64,000 nt of DNA. Origin: Balneolaceae bacterium (GTDB lineage: Bacteria > Bacteroidota > Rhodothermia > Balneolales > Balneolaceae). Both the position numbers and the translations under genes were made by a program. The notes under the pieces were generated by a model, which worked only from the letters and a program-made list of their open reading frames with translations, was not told where the DNA came from and did no database searches. The stretch spans positions 186,001 to 250,000 of the forward strand of contig JAEPNO010000001.1 of the NCBI GenBank assembly GCA_017643365.1, given 5' to 3'. This document shows, piece by piece, positions 1 through 7,835 of the stretch. Within the stretch, counting starts at the first letter, position 1. Each line of letters starts with the position of its first letter.

Positions 1-270
1 TAAAGACGCGATTATGACCACACCCAATTCTTTCGCTAATTCCGAAAATCGGTTGGTAGATGGACCGGGAATCGATTCTGCCAATGCGAAGTTATCGTAG
101 TCTTCCACATCGCAAAAATACAACGACCGAAATAACTCCTGCAGACACACAATCTGAGCCCCATGCTCTGCAGCCACTCGGATTTCCCGTTCCACTTTAT
201 CCATATTCTCTTCCGGATTGGGAGAACAGCTCATCTGAATGAGCGCCACTTGTACATTTCTTTTTTCCAT
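1..270 (-). CDS. aguB: N-carbamoylputrescine amidase, N-terminal fragment (runs off left edge)
   Basis: This is the first 90 codons of a nitrilase-superfamily carbon-nitrogen hydrolase, starting at the ATG at 268-270 on the minus strand and cut by the window edge. The N-terminus reads MEKRNVQVALIQMSCS, followed by a segment containing GAQIVCLQELF. The Glu at residue 45 in that segment is the expected first member of the Glu-Lys-Cys catalytic triad; the Lys and Cys lie outside the window. The following FCDVED and AESIPGP stretches are typical of AguB, which converts N-carbamoylputrescine to putrescine, CO2 and ammonia in arginine-to-polyamine metabolism. Family membership is clear; the exact substrate is inferred from N-terminal similarity only. 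The upstream side is the repeat-rich gap 271-862, so any promoter lies there. An agmatine deiminase gene often neighbours aguB, and could be just outside the window. Confidence 0.85.
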   Translation of the reverse strand, partial: MEKRNVQVALIQMSCSPNPEENMDKVEREIRVAAEHGAQIVCLQELFRSLYFCDVEDYDNFALAESIPGPSTNRFSELAKELGVVIIASL

Positions 271-322
271 GTTCGAAAGATAGAAAGAAAACGGGATGAA
301 AAAGCAATGAGGATCAAGGATT

Positions 323-348
323 ATTCGCCACTAAAACACAAAACCACG
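323..348. repeat. Direct repeat, copy 1 of 2
   Basis: A 26-bp unit beginning ATTCGCCACTAAAACACA recurs at 676-701 with a single A-to-G difference. The two copies are in the same orientation and 353 bp apart. Both are followed by a purine-rich AAGG run. No coding function is apparent. Confidence 0.8.
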
Positions 349-418
349 AAAAAAGGGTTTGTCCTTGCGATCCCTATACATCTGGTTAGAAAGCTAGTTG
401 TTATTTAAGAAACTCAAG

Positions 419-438
419 ATTCCTGCCTTCGCAGGAAT
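419..438. repeat. REP-like hairpin (ATTCCTGC / GCAGGAAT)
   Basis: Perfect 8-bp arms at 419-426 and 431-438 flank a CTTC loop, and GAC follows. The same design, with compensating changes in the arms, is present at 545-565 and 17325-17344, each also followed by GAC. This is the architecture of REP-type extragenic palindromes. It has no T-run, so it is unlikely to be only a terminator. Confidence 0.8.
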
Positions 439-544
439 GACTTGGTAATACATCTAGAAAGTAGATAAAGGGAAATTTATGGGTTCGGCGTTTAAAGCAT
501 ATCGTCACCGCGTATTCGTTACCAAGCCTAGAATTGAACTTGAG

Positions 545-565
545 ATGCCGGTTTATTTCCGGCAT
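545..565. repeat. REP-like hairpin (ATGCCGG / CCGGCAT)
   Basis: Seven-bp perfect arms at 545-551 and 559-565 flank a TTTATTT loop, followed by GAC. The 3' flank matches that of the hairpins at 419-438 and 17325-17344, while the arm sequence and loop differ, suggesting a diverged member of the same family. Confidence 0.7.
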
Positions 566-613
566 GACTACTAGATATTTTGTGCTAAAAACACTCAAAA
601 ATCGTAAAAAGTC

Positions 614-637
614 TCCCTCCCTAGTCTTAGGGAGGGA
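614..637. repeat. Hairpin (TCCCTCCCTA / TAGGGAGGGA)
   Basis: Perfect 10-bp arms at 614-623 and 628-637 flank the loop GTCT. The strand bias (pyrimidine arm, then purine arm) also appears in the hairpin at 762-778. No long T-run follows on either strand, although an A-run is present at about 651-657. Confidence 0.75.
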
Positions 638-675
638 ACAAGGGTGGGTGAAAAAAACCAAAACAAGCATCAGTA

Positions 676-701
676 TTCGCCACTAAAGCACAAAACCACG
701 G
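676..701. repeat. Direct repeat, copy 2 of 2
   Basis: Second copy of the 26-bp unit at 323-348, differing at one position (AAAGCACA in place of AAAACACA). It lies 10 bp before the GTCATTTCGA-type element. Confidence 0.8.
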
Positions 702-710
702 TAAGGGTTG

Positions 711-738
711 TCATTTCGAACGAAGTGAGAAATCTAGT
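711..738. repeat. GTCATTTCGA-type extragenic element
   Basis: This 28-bp stretch begins GTCATTTCGAACGAAG and ends in GAGAAATCTAG, giving an imperfect hairpin with ATTTC and GAAAT arms. From memory, very similar sequences are scattered between genes in many Bacteroidota genomes. Only one copy is present here, so calling it a repeat depends on that recollection. Confidence 0.5.
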
Positions 739-761
739 TGGAAGTTCGATTAAACGACCAC

Positions 762-778
762 CCCTCCAATGGAGGGGA
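762..778. repeat. Hairpin (CCCCTCCA / TGGAGGGG)
   Basis: Perfect 8-bp arms at 762-769 and 771-778 are separated by one A. As DNA it is an almost continuous palindrome. In RNA the tight turn would consume the innermost pairs. It lies 85 bp beyond the stop of the inositol monophosphatase-like gene. Confidence 0.7.
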
Positions 779-825
779 ATTGAATATCAGAACTAAGAAA
801 TAGTTACAAGAATCAAAATTGAACA

Positions 826-859
826 ATATTCCTAATTCTCATATTCCTAATTCCTAATT
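826..859. repeat. AT-rich ATTCCTAATT array
   Basis: The units ATATTCCTAATT and TTCCTAATT repeat imperfectly immediately downstream of the inositol monophosphatase-like gene. A related block occurs at about 49421-49451, downstream of polA. Both sit within about 40 bp of the 3' end of a minus-strand gene. Confidence 0.55.
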
Positions 860-862
860 AAC

Positions 863-1678
863 TCACCCCTTAACCGTTAAATGCCCATCTAAAAACACGT
901 TTTGAATTTCAGTGGTTAAAAAATCAACCAAAGCTCCATTCCCGGCAATAATTCGTTTTCCGAACAGCCAGTTATCCCCGCCTTTCCAATCAGTTACGAT
1001 TCCGCCTGCTTCTTTAATGATGAGCGATCCCGCACCTACATCCCACGGAGACAATCCGTACTCGTAGAAGCCCTCAACACGTCCGGCTGCCACACAGCAT
1101 AAATCGTAAGAAGACGCGCCTGCTCGGCGAATGCCATGCGTTTTTTGCATCAGATTTTTTAGCAATGCCAGGTAAGGATCAACTAAATCGAACTGGGAAT
1201 ATGGAAAGCCTGTTGCGATCAAGCTTTTACTTGGATCAGAAGTGCTTGAAACAGAAATCAGTGAATCATTCAACCAAGCTCCTTCTCCTTCAACAGCACT
1301 GAATAACTCATCGTGGGCTACTTCAAACACTACCGCTACTTTTGCAGCTCCATCCACCCAAAGAGCTATACTTACACAAAAAGGAGCAAATCCATGAGCA
1401 AAGTTAGTGGTTCCATCAATGGGATCGATGATCCAAATACGACCCTCAGGCAACTCTGTGTAGGTATTTGACTCCTCAGCCAAGAACTGATCCTCAGGAA
1501 ACTCACTTTTTATAACCTCGATAATCTTCTTTTCTGAAGCTAAATCGGCATCCGTAACCAAGTCGTTTTTACCCTTTAATTCGATATCAAAACTTTGATT
1601 CGTGCGATATGCCTGGATGATATCAGCAGCTTCATTCGCCGCTCTTTTTGCAATTTCTAACTCTCGATTAAACTTCAA
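863..1678 (-). CDS. suhB: Inositol monophosphatase family phosphatase (SuhB-like)
   Basis: The 271-residue protein has the length and signature motifs of the inositol monophosphatase family: a Glu-Glu pair at residues 68-69 (AEES), the metal-binding IDPIDGTTNF at about 83-92, and the C-terminal SPWDVGAGSLIIKEAGG that carries the third metal-binding Asp. These residues bind two or three Mg2+ ions and hydrolyse a phosphomonoester, usually inositol-1-phosphate and sometimes a sugar or nucleotide phosphate. It has no signal peptide and should be cytoplasmic. The ATG at 1678 gives a normal N-terminal helix. It is transcribed alone, divergently from rpiB across a 194-bp gap. SuhB proteins can also act in rRNA antitermination, but nothing here tests that. 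A 3'-phosphoadenosine phosphatase (CysQ) or histidinol phosphatase role is less likely but possible. Confidence 0.85.
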   Translation of the reverse strand: MKFNRELEIAKRAANEAADIIQAYRTNQSFDIELKGKNDLVTDADLASEKKIIEVIKSEFPEDQFLAEESNTYTELPEGRIWIIDPIDGTTNFAHGFAPFCVSIALWVDGAAKVAVVFEVAHDELFSAVEGEGAWLNDSLISVSSTSDPSKSLIATGFPYSQFDLVDPYLALLKNLMQKTHGIRRAGASSYDLCCVAAGRVEGFYEYGLSPWDVGAGSLIIKEAGGIVTDWKGGDNWLFGKRIIAGNGALVDFLTTEIQNVFLDGHLTVKG

Positions 1679-1872
1679 AATGAAAATTTAAAAATGATAG
1701 ATTTATGTCTAATTCAAGGTAACGTTCATACAGAGTATTTTAAACCACTAATTTTGAGTTTAGGATTTATTGAGAATGCATGAAAAAATGAACTGTTTTG
1801 TGGATAGGTATTGTTTTAAAAGACTGAGATTTTGAAGATATTTGAACCAACTCATCACTCCTAACCTATTAT

Positions 1873-2334
1873 TTGATGATCATCCCCATAGCGAGCGATC
1901 ACGCAGGATTTAAAGCAAAATCCGTCACCAAAAAAATACTCGAAAAATTAGGCCATACACCCGTTGATTTCGGCGCACATGATAGCGAATCGGTTGACTA
2001 CCCCGATTTTGCCGTTGAAGTATCGGAACGAGTTAATTCCGGTGAGCATGAAATCGGAATATTACTGTGTGGAAGTGGCCAAGGCGTTTGCATGACCGCG
2101 AATAAATACCCAAAAGTTCGAGCGGCGTTGGTGTATAATCAGGAAGTGGCTAAAATGACCAAATTGCATAACAATGCGAACATCATTTGCTTGCCGGGTC
2201 GGGCTTTAGAGGATAAGGAAGACGAACTTGAAGCGATCATTAGTAATTGGATCGATACCGAATTTGAAGGTGGCCGACATAATCGACGAATCGAAAAAAT
2301 TGAAACTTTGACAAAAAATTCATCGGACGAATGA
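1873..2334 (+). CDS. rpiB: Ribose-5-phosphate isomerase B
   Basis: RpiB interconverts ribose-5-phosphate and ribulose-5-phosphate in the non-oxidative pentose phosphate pathway, in the cytoplasm. The 153-residue length fits the family. Visible motifs are ASDHAGF at residues 7-13, the substrate-binding CGSGQG at 66-71 with Cys66 as likely catalytic base, Cys73, and the NNAN segment at 100-103. The start could be the first ATG (1873) or the second, immediately following ATG (1876), which gives [12 protein letters not shown]. The stop overlaps the glyA start as ATGA at 2331-2334, indicating translational coupling. Related LacA/RpiB sugar isomerases share the fold, but single-gene RpiB is the simplest reading. 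The transketolase at 53488-55479 acts in the same pathway. Confidence 0.95.
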   Translation: MMIIPIASDHAGFKAKSVTKKILEKLGHTPVDFGAHDSESVDYPDFAVEVSERVNSGEHEIGILLCGSGQGVCMTANKYPKVRAALVYNQEVAKMTKLHNNANIICLPGRALEDKEDELEAIISNWIDTEFEGGRHNRRIEKIETLTKNSSDE

Positions 2335-3629
2335 AATCTATTCAGGAACAAGATCCTAAAATTTTTGAACTACTTGAGAAAGAAACTAAGCGCCAAAATA
2401 ATGGGCTAGAGTTAATTGCTTCCGAGAATTTTGTAAGCCGAGCCGTGATGCAGGCCAACGGTAGTAATCTTACTAATAAATACGCCGAGGGATATCCCGG
2501 CAAACGATATTATGGTGGTTGTGAATTCGCTGATGTAATTGAAGACATCGCCCGTGACCGAGCAAAAGAGCTTTTTGGAGCTGATTGGGTAAATGTTCAA
2601 CCACATTCAGGCGCCACCGCAAATGCTGCGGTTTATCTCGCATTGATGAAACCCGGCGAAACCTTACTTGGCTTTGATTTGGCGCATGGCGGTCACCTTA
2701 CGCACGGTTCTCCTGTGAATTTTTCAGGAATTTTCTTCAAACCCGAATTTTACGGCGTAGAAAAAGATACCGGGATGCTGGATTACGATAAAATCCGAGA
2801 CAAAGCCAAAGCTGTGAATCCTAAAATGATTTCGATTGGTGCATCGGCGTACTCACGTGATTACGATTACGAAGCCTTCAGAAGTATTGCCGACGAAGTG
2901 GGTGCCCTCCTTTGGATGGATATGGCGCATACCGCCGGATTAATTGCCACCGGAAATTTGAAAGATCCTCTTCCACATGCTCATGTGGTTACCACCACCA
3001 CTCATAAAACGTTGCGTGGACCTCGTGGTGGGATGATTTTGGTTGGGAAAGATGGCGAGAACACTCTTGGCGTAGTAGCACCAAAATCGGGACGTACAAA
3101 AAACTGGAGCGAAGTGCTAGACAGTGCTGTATTCCCGGGTACGCAAGGTGGTCCGTTAATGCATGTGATAACAGCGAAAGCCGTTGCTTATGGCGAAGCA
3201 TTAAAACCAACTTTTAAAGAGTATCAAACTCAGGTTCAAAAAAATGCTAAGGCTTTAGCCAATAAATTCATCGATTTAGGCTACAATATTGTAAGTAATG
3301 GAACCGATAATCACCTCATCTTGATCGACCTCCGAAACAAAGGGGTAACCGGTAAAGTTGCTGAAGAGGCTTTAGGAAAAGCTGAAATCACTGTAAACAA
3401 AAACATGGTTCCGTTCGATACCGAAAGCCCGTTTGTAACCTCAGGAATTCGAATTGGAACGCCGGCGATGACCACACGTGGGCTAGGTGAAGAAGAGTTT
3501 GAATACATCGCAGTGTTGATGGATCAAGTTATCCAAAAGCCCGGAGATGAAGATGTACACCGAAAAGTAGCTGCCGAAGTGGAAGCTTTGTGTGATCGTT
3601 TTCCACTGTATGATTTCGTAACCGCTTAA
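2331..3629 (+). CDS. glyA: Serine hydroxymethyltransferase
   Basis: GlyA is a PLP enzyme that converts serine and tetrahydrofolate to glycine and 5,10-methylene-tetrahydrofolate, the main entry of one-carbon units. The 432-residue length is normal. The PLP Schiff-base lysine is Lys226 in [14 protein letters not shown]; also visible are ELIASENF near the N-terminus and the [12 protein letters not shown] segment at about 116-127. The start overlaps the rpiB stop by four bases (ATGA), and tatC starts one base after its stop, so rpiB-glyA-tatC is almost certainly one transcript. The folate genes folC and pabC-like at 19-21 kb supply its cofactor but are not linked. No anomalies were seen. Confidence 0.97.
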   Translation: MKSIQEQDPKIFELLEKETKRQNNGLELIASENFVSRAVMQANGSNLTNKYAEGYPGKRYYGGCEFADVIEDIARDRAKELFGADWVNVQPHSGATANAAVYLALMKPGETLLGFDLAHGGHLTHGSPVNFSGIFFKPEFYGVEKDTGMLDYDKIRDKAKAVNPKMISIGASAYSRDYDYEAFRSIADEVGALLWMDMAHTAGLIATGNLKDPLPHAHVVTTTTHKTLRGPRGGMILVGKDGENTLGVVAPKSGRTKNWSEVLDSAVFPGTQGGPLMHVITAKAVAYGEALKPTFKEYQTQVQKNAKALANKFIDLGYNIVSNGTDNHLILIDLRNKGVTGKVAEEALGKAEITVNKNMVPFDTESPFVTSGIRIGTPAMTTRGLGEEEFEYIAVLMDQVIQKPGDEDVHRKVAAEVEALCDRFPLYDFVTA

Positions 3630-3630
3630 A

Positions 3631-4509
3631 ATGCCTGTATCCGATCAACCACGTAATGTGATGGGTGCTGAGCCCCCCAAAGCTGTAAAGCCGCCCGATC
3701 GTACCGATCAAATGTCGTTCCTCGAGCATCTGGAAGAACTCCGCTGGCGAATCATCAAAGGCTTTATTGGTATTCTGGTAGGCGTTACCGTTTCGTTTAT
3801 TTTTTCTGATTTTGTAATTGATACCGTTCTTCTTGGTCCGACCAAGGCCAGTTTTTTCATGTACGATATTATCGGTGTTGATGCGATCGATCTCACTTTA
3901 CAAAGCCGGAAATTACCAGGTCAGTTTTTCACTTTTTGGGGAATGTTGTTCGTGAGTGGATTCTTAATTGGCTCACCGATCTTCATCTATCAAATTTGGG
4001 CATTTGTTGAACCTGCCCTAGAAGCCAAAGAAAAATGGAAAACGGTAGTCAGCGCTCTGCTCATTACTTTTTGTTTCTTAGTAGGTGTTGCCTTCGGATA
4101 TTTGATCTTACTCCCTTTTGCGCTGCAATTCTTTGCTACATTCAGCATTTCTGATTCAGGCATAGTCCGTAACGACTTCGATATCAATGCATACTTCAGT
4201 TCGCTGGCAACGTGGGTGGTTTCTTGTGGGATCATATTCCAGATTCCGATTGTGAGCTATGCATTATCAAAAATTGGACTTCTAACTCCTATCTTTTTAA
4301 GAACGTATCGCCGACATGCATTGGTTGGTTGTTTAATTTTAGCCGCCTTACTCACGCCTCCCGATCCGGTATCTCAAATTCTTATCGCCATGCCATTGGC
4401 TGTACTTTATGAGTTTTCTATTTGGGTTAGTGCCATAGCGGTTAAGCGTCGCGAGAAGGAATTAGAGCGTGCTTTCAGCGATTCTGAAACAAAGGAAACC
4501 GATGCTTAA
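3631..4509 (+). CDS. tatC: Twin-arginine translocase subunit TatC
   Basis: TatC is the integral membrane receptor of the Tat system, which binds twin-arginine signal peptides and exports folded proteins. The cytoplasmic N-terminal signature MSFLEHLEELRWRI is present at about residues 28-41, followed by the expected six hydrophobic helices, including IFIYQIWAFVEPALEAKEK, the conserved first periplasmic/second cytoplasmic region. The 292 residues include an N-terminal extension of about 25 polar residues and a charged C-terminal tail. It starts one base after the glyA stop. No tatA/tatB gene is in the window. The exported Gfo/Idh/MocA protein at 9337 belongs to a family with Tat-exported members, but its signal peptide lacks an RR motif. 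Confidence 0.95.
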   Translation: MPVSDQPRNVMGAEPPKAVKPPDRTDQMSFLEHLEELRWRIIKGFIGILVGVTVSFIFSDFVIDTVLLGPTKASFFMYDIIGVDAIDLTLQSRKLPGQFFTFWGMLFVSGFLIGSPIFIYQIWAFVEPALEAKEKWKTVVSALLITFCFLVGVAFGYLILLPFALQFFATFSISDSGIVRNDFDINAYFSSLATWVVSCGIIFQIPIVSYALSKIGLLTPIFLRTYRRHALVGCLILAALLTPPDPVSQILIAMPLAVLYEFSIWVSAIAVKRREKELERAFSDSETKETDA

Positions 4510-4612
4510 ACTTCGGTATTTAACTACACAGAGTATTATCTTTGTCTTTTGAAAAATAAATCGCCCGGAAAGCGGTTTACTCAACGAACTAAGATCATCC
4601 GAAAAAAATTAC

Positions 4613-5089
4613 ATGCAATCATCCAGAACATTTTCCGCAGTTTTTATCGCCCTTTTTTCAATTGTATTTCTATCAAGTTGCGATGAAGACAATGACTTAT
4701 TTACTATTGACTATTCGTTAGCTGAAGAATTCCTTTTCGACACTACCGGTGCTGAACGTTCAGTAACCGATACCGGTGTTATTTTATATCAAATCGAAAA
4801 TGGCTCTGGTGAACTTGAAGTTGTATCACGCGATAATATCTTGTTGTATTACACCATTCGATTTAAGCCCAACAATGCGATAATCGAAAGTTCATATGCT
4901 AACAACAGTACTTTTCCTCTTCAGTTTAATGGAATTGCTGCTGCATCAAACACCAAAGGTAACGGCTTTGTTGAGGCAATCATCGGCATGAAAGAAGGAG
5001 AAAAGCGCGTTGCTGTAATTCCACCGACACAAAGCGTTTATTCTGACACAGTGATTGTTGACTTAGAATTAGATTCTATCCTCTTTTAA
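4613..5089 (+). CDS. Putative FKBP-type peptidyl-prolyl isomerase lipoprotein
   Basis: The protein has a lipoprotein signal peptide with the lipobox-like LSSC at about residues 20-23, so it should be lipidated and anchored in the inner or outer membrane. The mature part resembles a small FKBP domain: GVILYQIENGSGE followed by DNILLYYTIRF and, near the end, FVEAIIGMKEGEKRVAVIPP, the usual glycine-rich loop region of FKBPs. At 158 residues it carries one domain only. Several aromatic pocket residues are not obvious, so isomerase activity is uncertain and a chaperone-like role is possible. It lies about 100 bp beyond tatC on the same strand. Its stop overlaps the end of the convergent alanine racemase gene by four bases. 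FKBP-like fold is likely; function is inferred. Confidence 0.7.
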   Translation: MQSSRTFSAVFIALFSIVFLSSCDEDNDLFTIDYSLAEEFLFDTTGAERSVTDTGVILYQIENGSGELEVVSRDNILLYYTIRFKPNNAIIESSYANNSTFPLQFNGIAAASNTKGNGFVEAIIGMKEGEKRVAVIPPTQSVYSDTVIVDLELDSILF

Positions 5090-6156
5090 TCGATAAAAAT
5101 ACGTTGTATTGAAGGGTGGATTCTCGTGGTGATTTCATATGGGATCGTCTGCCCTTTTTCTGCCCATTCTTTGGCGCTTTGGGCATTTCCACCCAGCAAT
5201 GTTATTTCTGTTCCTGGATCGAACTTCTCATCTTTTAAAAACACCATCGAATAATCCATACTGATGGTCCCGGCTTGTTCAAAGCGTGTTTGATTAATGG
5301 AGTACTCAATTTTACTACTTAAAATCCTTGATACTCCCGCAGCATAGCCCGTTGGAACAGCTGCAATGTAGCCATCAGTTGGAGCAACCCATCGCATCCC
5401 ATAACTTACCGCTTCTCCTTTCGAGATAGGTTTAACTTGCATTAAAAACGATTTCCATTCGATGGCGGGTTCCAAATCTGTGATCTGCTCCTCACCTGCG
5501 CCATATCCATATAAAGAAACTCCCGGACGAACCGCATCAAACTGTAAATCAAGTTCCGGATAATGAAAAATTGCACCGGTATTTGCGGTGTGGGTCATCA
5601 ATTCCGAATCAAATTTAGTTCTGAGGTTCTTAAACAAATCGAGTTGAGTGTCGACTTCAGGATTCCCCGGATCGTCGGCCTTGGCAAAATGAGTATAAAT
5701 CCCTGTGCATGTTAAACCCGGAAATTTTGCCATTTTTGAAACTACGTCTTCAACTTCGTTCGGGAGTACTCCAAGCCGACGCATCCCCGTATCCAAATTA
5801 ATTTGATACTCGGTTCCATCTTTGAGTAATCCCAAAATCGAAGCATCGGTTAGCGAAGCGGTTAGTTTAAAATCAGCATAAAGCGATGCTGTTTCTGCAG
5901 AAGGAGATTCAAAAACCAAAATTGGAAGTTTAATATCGGCCTCTCGTAACCTCACCCCTTCATCAACTCGCGCCACACAAAACCAATCCACAACCGGTTC
6001 AAGTCGCTGAGCAGTTTGGATTAAATCATGCCCGTAGGCATTGTCTTTAACCACCGCCATGGTTTGTACGTTTCTGTTTAGCCGTTTCTTTATTGCCGAT
6101 ACATTGTTCAGCAATTTTGAGGTGTGCACGTACACCGTAGAGTTCAATTGAACCAC
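5086..6156 (-). CDS. alr: Alanine racemase
   Basis: Alr is a PLP enzyme that produces D-alanine for peptidoglycan. The 356-residue protein shows the PLP lysine at Lys37 in AVVKDNAYGHD, the substrate-side DTGMRRLG motif, the RPGVSLYG segment carrying the Arg that contacts the pyridine nitrogen, the GYAAG segment with the second catalytic base Tyr, and SMDYSMV with the substrate-binding Met-Asp. The usual GYADG reads GYAAG here; the Tyr is retained, so I still expect activity. The start overlaps the end of the upstream oxidoreductase gene by 13 bases, suggesting co-transcription. Its 3' end overlaps the FKBP-like gene by four bases. No D-Ala ligase is nearby. Confidence 0.93.
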   Translation of the reverse strand: MVQLNSTVYVHTSKLLNNVSAIKKRLNRNVQTMAVVKDNAYGHDLIQTAQRLEPVVDWFCVARVDEGVRLREADIKLPILVFESPSAETASLYADFKLTASLTDASILGLLKDGTEYQINLDTGMRRLGVLPNEVEDVVSKMAKFPGLTCTGIYTHFAKADDPGNPEVDTQLDLFKNLRTKFDSELMTHTANTGAIFHYPELDLQFDAVRPGVSLYGYGAGEEQITDLEPAIEWKSFLMQVKPISKGEAVSYGMRWVAPTDGYIAAVPTGYAAGVSRILSSKIEYSINQTRFEQAGTISMDYSMVFLKDEKFDPGTEITLLGGNAQSAKEWAEKGQTIPYEITTRIHPSIQRIFID

Positions 6157-7745
6157 TTTGATTTTCTATGATTTTTTAAAATTACATTGGCTGCATTGTA
6201 ACCGGCTGCACCAAAAACTCCACCTCCCGGATGGCACGATGCACTGGATAAATACAGGTTTTTTATAGGCGTTTCGTAGCGACTCATTTCCGGAATCGGG
6301 CGAAACATAAACATTTGATCGAAACTCATTTCAACATGCATCACGTTACCGCGAAGTAACCCATGTTTTCGTTCGATGTCGAGTGGAGATTGAATGTACC
6401 AATCGATGAGTTTGTCCTTCATATTTGGCGCATAATCGACCACAACATCGTAAATCTTTTGGGCTTCTCGTTCTCTGATGTCATCCCATTTCACACCACC
6501 TGCTAATTCATAGGGATGCCATTGCGCCCACACAAACATGGTATGCTTGCCGTCTTTGGCAACTTCTGGGTCTATTTTTGAGAAAGTCATTGCCAATACC
6601 GCCGGTTTCTCGGGCGGACGTTTCTGCATGTAATCGCCAATGGCGTTGTTCATGTATTGCACCGACGGCGCCATGAGTTGAATTCCATTGTGGATATAAG
6701 GATCATCGGGTGCTGATGTGTATTGCGGAAGTTCGTCTACAGCACATCGGATCACCATTCCAAAACCATTACCCACGTTAATATTCTTCACCTTTGTAAG
6801 CATTGAAGATTCGAGGTGATCTTTCCCAACCATCTTAAGCATAGTGGTTTGCACATGCGCATTAGAAATGATGATCGGTGCTTTAAAATCTTCCCCATCT
6901 TCGGTAACAACACCTACTGCTTTACCTTGTTCGATAAGAATCTTTGAAACCGGAGAATTAGCTCTGATTTCTCCACTATGTGCTTCAATCAGGTTTTTCA
7001 TTGCTTGGGTGAGCATCCCACTCCCACCTTTTGGGTGTTTTGCGCCAGACTCGTGCAACATACTTTGCCACCCTGCAAAATCACCGGTTGCTGAATGATC
7101 TGGTAATGGTCCGGATTGAGCTGCAAACCAAAGCAAAGCTGCTTTCATGTATTCACTATCAAAGGCATCGTCTACCACTTTCCCATAGCTCGAGAGAATC
7201 TTTTGTAGACCGGGCATTTGTTCACCTCGTTCAAACATTGAGCCATCGCGCATCTGCTGTTTAGCCATGGTAGAAATAATATTCCCGCCCGTGGGTACAC
7301 TCATAAATGTTTTTAGTACTCCTTTGTTGATTTTCCCCCAAAACCGAATGAACTGATGATAATTCTTGACATCTTCCGGTGCTACTTTCGATATCGATTC
7401 TAAGGTGCGATCTACATCCTTCCAAAAATGAATAACTCCTTTACCTGTGGGTACCGGGTACGACATAATTGGATCCATATCGATGTACTCAAGTCCGTAT
7501 TTCTCGAGCTCCAATTCTTCGATAATCCCAGTTTGATGAATCATGATGTGAACTGAAGAGCCTACATCCATCTTAAAACCATGTGGATTCTCCTCACTTT
7601 GGAACATAGTTTCGGTACACACTGCTCCGCCGATTGTATCTCTGCGCTCGAGAACCAGAATTTTAAATCCGTTTTTTGCGAGATAACATCCCGTTGTAAG
7701 TCCGTTATGCCCCGAACCGATGATAATAGCGTCGAATGAATTCAT
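6144..7745 (-). CDS. FAD-dependent oxidoreductase, phytoene desaturase/PYROXD2-like
   Basis: The protein opens with a Rossmann FAD-binding motif, DAIIIGSGHNGLTTGCYLAK, and then LERRDTIGGAV, the second dinucleotide-binding element of the CrtI/amine-oxidase superfamily. The C-terminus has the matching FAD-contact segment with ASCHPGGGVFGAAGYNAA. The 533-residue length and the GSGHNG form point to the PYROXD2-like branch rather than classical phytoene desaturase. The ATG at 7745 is chosen because the longer frame adds 28 residues that look like untranslated leader. It overlaps alr downstream. A second, more CrtISO-like paralogue is at 47809-49317. No carotenoid synthesis genes (crtB, crtY) are present, so the substrate is unknown. 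Confidence 0.85.
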   Translation of the reverse strand: MNSFDAIIIGSGHNGLTTGCYLAKNGFKILVLERRDTIGGAVCTETMFQSEENPHGFKMDVGSSVHIMIHQTGIIEELELEKYGLEYIDMDPIMSYPVPTGKGVIHFWKDVDRTLESISKVAPEDVKNYHQFIRFWGKINKGVLKTFMSVPTGGNIISTMAKQQMRDGSMFERGEQMPGLQKILSSYGKVVDDAFDSEYMKAALLWFAAQSGPLPDHSATGDFAGWQSMLHESGAKHPKGGSGMLTQAMKNLIEAHSGEIRANSPVSKILIEQGKAVGVVTEDGEDFKAPIIISNAHVQTTMLKMVGKDHLESSMLTKVKNINVGNGFGMVIRCAVDELPQYTSAPDDPYIHNGIQLMAPSVQYMNNAIGDYMQKRPPEKPAVLAMTFSKIDPEVAKDGKHTMFVWAQWHPYELAGGVKWDDIREREAQKIYDVVVDYAPNMKDKLIDWYIQSPLDIERKHGLLRGNVMHVEMSFDQMFMFRPIPEMSRYETPIKNLYLSSASCHPGGGVFGAAGYNAANVILKNHRKSKWFN

Positions 7746-7835
7746 AGCATGAAAATAAAATGAATTGAATGAAAGTGAACTTTTTTTAAGTATAATTGTG
7801 TGAAATAACCAAAGCCTGTTACCTGCCATTCACCC

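Larger units (their letters stand above)
271..862. other. Gene-free, palindrome-rich intergenic region
   Basis: No convincing gene is visible in these 592 bases. The short open frames that cross it lack a start context and recognisable motifs. Instead it holds four GC-rich perfect hairpins, a 26-bp direct repeat present twice, a 28-bp element of the GTCATTTCGA type and an AT-rich ATTCCTAATT array. It separates the divergent start of the amidase (270) from the end of the inositol monophosphatase-like gene (863), so it must also contain the amidase promoter and any terminator for the gene ending at 863. Individual elements are listed separately. Confidence 0.75.

Noticed and set aside
163-408. 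Plus-strand frame running from the amidase into the gap
   Set aside because: It is antisense to the real amidase start and continues through the direct repeat; no support.
401-670. 89-residue minus-strand open frame in the left intergenic region
   Set aside because: It is translated straight through two hairpins and has no family motif or ribosome site; best seen as a chance frame over repeats.
5086-6156. Alanine racemase inactivated by GYADG to GYAAG
   Set aside because: The catalytic Tyr, the PLP Lys and the Arg in RPGVSLYG are kept, so loss of activity is not supported.
6144-7745. Carotenoid biosynthesis cluster (with the gene at 47809)
   Set aside because: The two CrtI-like genes are 40 kb apart and no crtB or cyclase is present; PYROXD2-like identity is more likely for this one.
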